Source: Anadara kagoshimensis (Eukaryota; Mollusca; Bivalvia; Arcoida; Arcidae). Taken from it: a stretch of 64,000 nucleotides of DNA. The DNA is taken from NCBI GenBank assembly GCA_021292105.1, contig CM037871.1, forward strand, positions 40,975,337 to 41,039,336, written 5' to 3'. The notes below the pieces were generated by a model that searched no databases, was not told the origin of the DNA, and was given only the letters and a program-made list of their open reading frames with translations. Shown here piece by piece: positions 60,300 through 64,000 of this stretch (positions are counted from its first letter, which is position 1; each line of letters opens with the position of its first letter). A program made the translations under genes and the position numbers.

Positions 60300-61270
60300 C
60301 AGCCTCCTTGCCAGCATGTGTACCTGTAAATATGTGATACAACCTGACAACTGTCAACTTCTGATCTGAAACATTAAAAACACATTGTTTTAAAATTTGC
60401 ATGCACAGCAGCAATTAAATCAACGCCAGATAATTGTTGTTCAAAATTGAACTAAAATTAAACAAAAATGTTTAAAGATTATATTAAAACACACCAACAA
60501 ATATCTAAAGTAAAAATAAACAAATTAGAAGATGTCTAGACGCAATAAATAGCACGTCATCGGCACGCAGGGTCAACTTGACAATCTTCCTGTGCAATAA
60601 CCGGTGCAAATGATGGTTTCTATTCGGTATCAAAATGACCGGTGTTCTATATGCTACCGATTACGACTATAATTTTTAACCCAATCGGTGTGGGATGCGA
60701 TTCTGTCAATTCAATTTACCGGGCATAAACTCCGAATGCACCGCCCACTTGATTTTGACCTTTCACGATACCACAGTTTATGTCTATGATTTCAGCATTT
60801 TAATTAGTTATAAGGAGTGTTTAATTGTTGTGATCGTCTAGAAAAATCAATTTTCTATCAAACGGATACAACAATATATATAGTTTAAGTTAAAAACACC
60901 ATTTAATTAATGATTTATTGCGTCAACCCTAAAATGCAAATTCTTTGAGGTGACGACAAAGCGCCATCTGCCGACCAAATTTGAATTACCCCCCTTGAAC
61001 GGCCCTGAACATTAAATCGCGGGTTTAACGGAAAAAATCGAAGCTGGCCTTTCAACTGTATGTTATAGCTCACATCAGTAAGTTCCCACTAGTAAAATTT
61101 TATACAACGAAGCGTGGTGCTTCAAAATAAATTGTTGACTTAGTGGTGTTGCGAGCATAGCATTAACAAGACCCTAAACTTGTATGGCTATTATCACAAT
61201 GTTATTGATAAATATAGTATCCAAAATGTTCCTGGTTATATTTAATGTTCCACCTTCTTTATATTCTTAA
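60300..61270. other. intergenic, with one CTCF-like motif
   Basis: On the minus strand, 60974-60960 reads TCGGCAGATGGCGCT, matching the CTCF consensus at 13 of 15 positions by eye. No gene start is proven nearby, although the CXC-like frame lies downstream on the same strand. Confidence 0.3.
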
Positions 61271-61588
61271 TTCTTATTTAAAAACCTCTGCGGTAGCTCA
61301 GTTGGTAGAGTGTGCGCTCAGTAAGTGGAAGGTCGTGGGTTTGATCCCCAAGCACTCGGCATTACGAAATGAAAGTCACGGATCTTTCGGATGGGAACTT
61401 AAAATAAACGAGGTCCCGTGTCACAGTAGGCTTGGCACGCTAAAGAACCCTGCTGTATAATGCCATCAGCGGAACGCACAGACCAAATTTCTGCACCTTC
61501 GCCTATAGCTGGCGACGTCTCGATATAAGTGAAATATTCTTGACTGGGACGTTAAACACCATTACTCAACTCAACTCAGTTCTTATTT
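61271..61588 (+). mobile_element. SINE (RUDI/V-like) with 9-bp target-site duplication
   Basis: TTCTTATTT flanks it at 61271-61279 and 61580-61588. The head has GGTAGCTCAGTTGGTAGAG and GGTTTGATCCCC, and about 50 bp between head and CACTCGGCATT are deleted. The tail is TATTCTTGACTGGGACGTTA plus ACTCAACTC. The clean A-box and low divergence suggest a young copy. Confidence 0.88.
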
Positions 61589-62509
61589 TCCATGTGACCG
61601 GTGTACCCCTTCATGAAAAACCTGCCTGACTTCCCTTGATGGAACTTAATTTGCTAGCTTCAAAATTTGTATTTTGCATTTGGATAGGGACCGGTATACG
61701 TATTTGTGGTTTATCTGCACAATAAATTTTGCTTTCCCGGTGATTTTGGACTGTTTCTTTTAGGTTTTGAAGCAACATATTTAAGAATTCATAAAGTCCT
61801 TTAATCACATTAAAAGCAACGATAAACTTACGTCTCAAGGATGAATAACTTGTTGTGTACGTTGGAAAAGTGTTTGAAACATGTTTTGGACTTTTGAAAA
61901 CGCAAAAAAAATCTGCCGTAGTTATAGACTAGGAAAGATAATTGCCATGTATTAGTAAGAACGAATGGTTCGTCTCATCAACTTGGATTGTCTTTCTTTT
62001 TCCGTATACATTAATGCAAAATTTTGCTGATAAATACCAGTAACATACATTTCACAGTAGTCCGAGTAATGTATGCATGTTACTTCAACAAAACATGTAA
62101 ACAGAACAATCCAATGAGAGGTGTTTTACATCACAGTCAAGAATCTGTAACCATATTGAGGTATTTAATTAATAAATAAGGGAGGAAATCATAACACATT
62201 TCATTTTTAATCTTACAGACAATGTGACTACAACAAATACACCATGTTGATTTTCCCCGTTGGACACTGACTTATGACAATGGAAACTGCGATCACGTTT
62301 AAGTTAGTCACACCCGCGAATGAGGGACAGTCTTAAAAAGTTTTTTTCACAACCTATTGGCAATGTAAACAGAAAGTCTATTTGAATTACTTGTATATAA
62401 GGGTAGTTGTAACAAAACGTTAAGAGGCAAAATTTTATATAAGCAAAGTAACCTATTTGTCTTAGAGTACCCCTTGTTAATTAAAACTCCGCCGTTTATC
62501 ATGGGTAAC
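61589..62509. other. no recognisable feature
   Basis: AT-rich intergenic sequence. Confidence 0.4.
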
Positions 62510-62975
62510 CTATAAAGGCAAACAATATTGACGGATCGCCGGCCACGCCCTCTGCATGCTTGAATTACACACGAAAAGAATAAAAACTCGGCCTGATAAG
62601 TTGCCGTGACGCTGCTTTGGTACCGTGATGGCGGCCAATGTCGGAACATAAAAGGCATGGCCGGCGATACGCCAATTGACCTGACTGTTTGACCTTTAAT
62701 TTAAATATTGAGTCTTTAAGAATACATTTATGTATAGGGAAAATAATGGGAAACACCTATAGTATGTGTGTATTAAATCCCAAAACTACGCTTAATAATA
62801 TAGATGTATCAAGTAACGGTATTCAGGTAATAATTATCAGGCAGAGTGTTTTATCTTCAGTTTTTGTTAATTACACGGTTGACCAAATTAACATCATTAT
62901 TACATCCATTTACGTATATGTATTATTCAGTTGTACCCGTTATGTACGTCATGGTCAGATCAATATTGTTTGTGT
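62510..62975. mobile_element. MITE family 2, copy c, with a nested insertion
   Basis: Left end CTATAAAGGCAAACAATATT (62510). After a 140-bp interruption the family sequence resumes with TTGACCTGACTGTTTGACCT and TTTAATTTAAATATT. The right end may be ATCAATATTGTTTGTG near 62960, but this is uncertain. Confidence 0.6.
62532..62671. mobile_element. 140-bp MITE nested in MITE family 2
   Basis: Ends CGGATCGCCGGCCACGCC and inverse of GGCATGGCCGGCGATACG. It is GC-rich at the ends and interrupts the TTGAC motif of the host MITE, with a duplicated AATTGAC/ATATTGAC at its borders. Confidence 0.75.
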
Positions 62976-63129
62976 TCTGTTAAAGTCTGTACCATTACAC
63001 TTTATTACCTATGCATTAACTGATCATAAAAGGCAATAAACTAAAACAAAAAATAAATAATTTAATGGATTTAAATGTCACATTTCCTTACCAACTATTA
63101 TATAGACAGAGACACCAGTGTCAGCATGT
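62976..63129. other. no recognisable feature
   Basis: Short AT-rich gap. Confidence 0.4.
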
Positions 63130-63312
63130 TACAGTCCAACCTGCCTTAAAGGCCACCTCTATATAAGGGCCACCTGCTTATAAAGGCCAGTAGAATTGTA
63201 TCCGAATTGTTCTTTATTCATATTATTTGAACCTGTATATAAAGGCAACCTGCCCATAAAGACCACTTTTACTGGTTCCCTGGAGTGGCCTTTATAGACA
63301 GGTTTGACTGTA
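63130..63312. mobile_element. MITE family 3, copy b
   Basis: Left TACAGTCCAACCTGCCTTAA, right inverse-like TATAGACAGGTTTGACTGTA. Inside is TATAAAGGCCAGTAGAATTG, as in the copy at 38191. Confidence 0.88.
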
Positions 63313-64000
63313 TTGATATAATTTTCATTTATGTATTTATTTTGTCTCCAATTCTGAAATTTTACGCCATTTTTAATAGTGCAGGGTGTCCTCTTTAATT
63401 TTGTGTCTGTTATAGTCATAAGTTAACAAAACCCATAGACAAAGTAACCGGTCCCAATATATTAGGTCAAATGCTTCCCATTGTGCTGCAAAGAAACCTG
63501 TAAAAAGTTTAATCCACAAGGCTGCAGTTCTGTAACGTTCGTACAATTTAAACAGTGTTCTCAAACAAAAATAGACTTACTATACAAACTCAGTTGATAT
63601 ACATAATCTGATTATTTTATCTAGTCTGTGGTGTATCGCATGAATTTCGATAGGTACATTATGTCAATATTGCTCATGCCCACCAATAAAAATAATAATA
63701 ATAATTTAATTTTAAATAATATTAAAATAAATATGGCGAAATTTTAGAAATACTTTCAGATATCGCCAAAAATTAATTGATCTATTAATTCTACTATTAA
63801 TTGAATTAACCAGATTAACTATGGTTAATCTGAACCATTAACTCGGATGCTATTGAACTTCTGTCAAAAATCAGTATAACAATATTGTTTTACATCTTTT
63901 TGTTTAGGAGATGACTATTTGATCATAATCTTTTTGTGCAAATCAACATTAGCACTATGAGAGAATAGTAATCTCAACCTACAGGCAATAGTAAATTAAG
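63313..64000. other. no recognisable feature
   Basis: AT-rich to the window end, with a short AAT tract near 63690. Confidence 0.4.

Noticed and set aside
62347..62658. 103-codon minus-strand frame
   Set aside because: It spans the nested MITE and its host and has no motif.
63159..63419. 86-codon minus-strand frame with VKPVYKGHSREP
   Set aside because: It is MITE family 3 translated; the same DNA at 38191 is not open.

Overview
The window reads as AT-rich, gene-poor nuclear DNA of a bivalve mollusc. The lineage call is inference. It rests on about ten copies of a tRNA-headed SINE whose conserved tail ends GACGTTAAACACC plus ACTCA repeats, which I associate with molluscan V-type/RUDI-like SINEs, on other repeats typical of marine molluscs, and on an intronless rhodopsin-class receptor. 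Nothing is prokaryotic, and I see no rRNA, no functional tRNA and no CRISPR array.

Only one intact protein gene is visible: a 352-residue class A GPCR on the minus strand (35764-36822), with a splice acceptor just upstream that suggests a 5' UTR intron. Its DRY, CWxP and NPxxY motifs are all altered. A second, weaker coding signal is a short minus-strand reading frame with a CXC/tesmin-like cysteine cluster (59752-60132).

The rest is mostly mobile DNA. Layout: 385-4960 is a TA-flanked IS630-Tc1-mariner-type element with perfect 29-bp terminal inverted repeats, a broken transposase whose second and third catalytic residues are about 81 residues apart (DD82E/Sailor-like), and two long hairpins that share a core. 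5-17 kb holds SINEs, MITEs, tandem repeats and microsatellites. 17.8-22.2 kb is a block of local duplications carrying a palindromic MITE and two large hairpins. 22-35 kb is mostly unannotatable AT-rich DNA with scattered SINE/MITE copies and a 1-kb non-autonomous element at 25.5-26.5 kb. 35.7-36.9 kb is the GPCR. 37-50 kb is again repeats, including a SINE with a perfect 12-bp target-site duplication, a seven-copy 41-bp array, and a kappaB/CRE motif cluster. 51-52.5 kb is a dead mariner inserted inside a SINE. 52.7-56.9 kb is a duplicated GGCGCC-ended element inserted in an array of 164-bp units whose intact copies lie beside it. 58.0-59.06 kb is a deleted PIF/Harbinger element with about 100-bp inverted repeats and TTA target duplications.

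No pathway or operon logic links these parts. The story is one receptor gene in a dense, nested record of transposition, in which insertion order can be read in several places (mariner into SINE, MITE into MITE, element into tandem array, microsatellites and a 41-bp array inside or beside copies of one MITE family).
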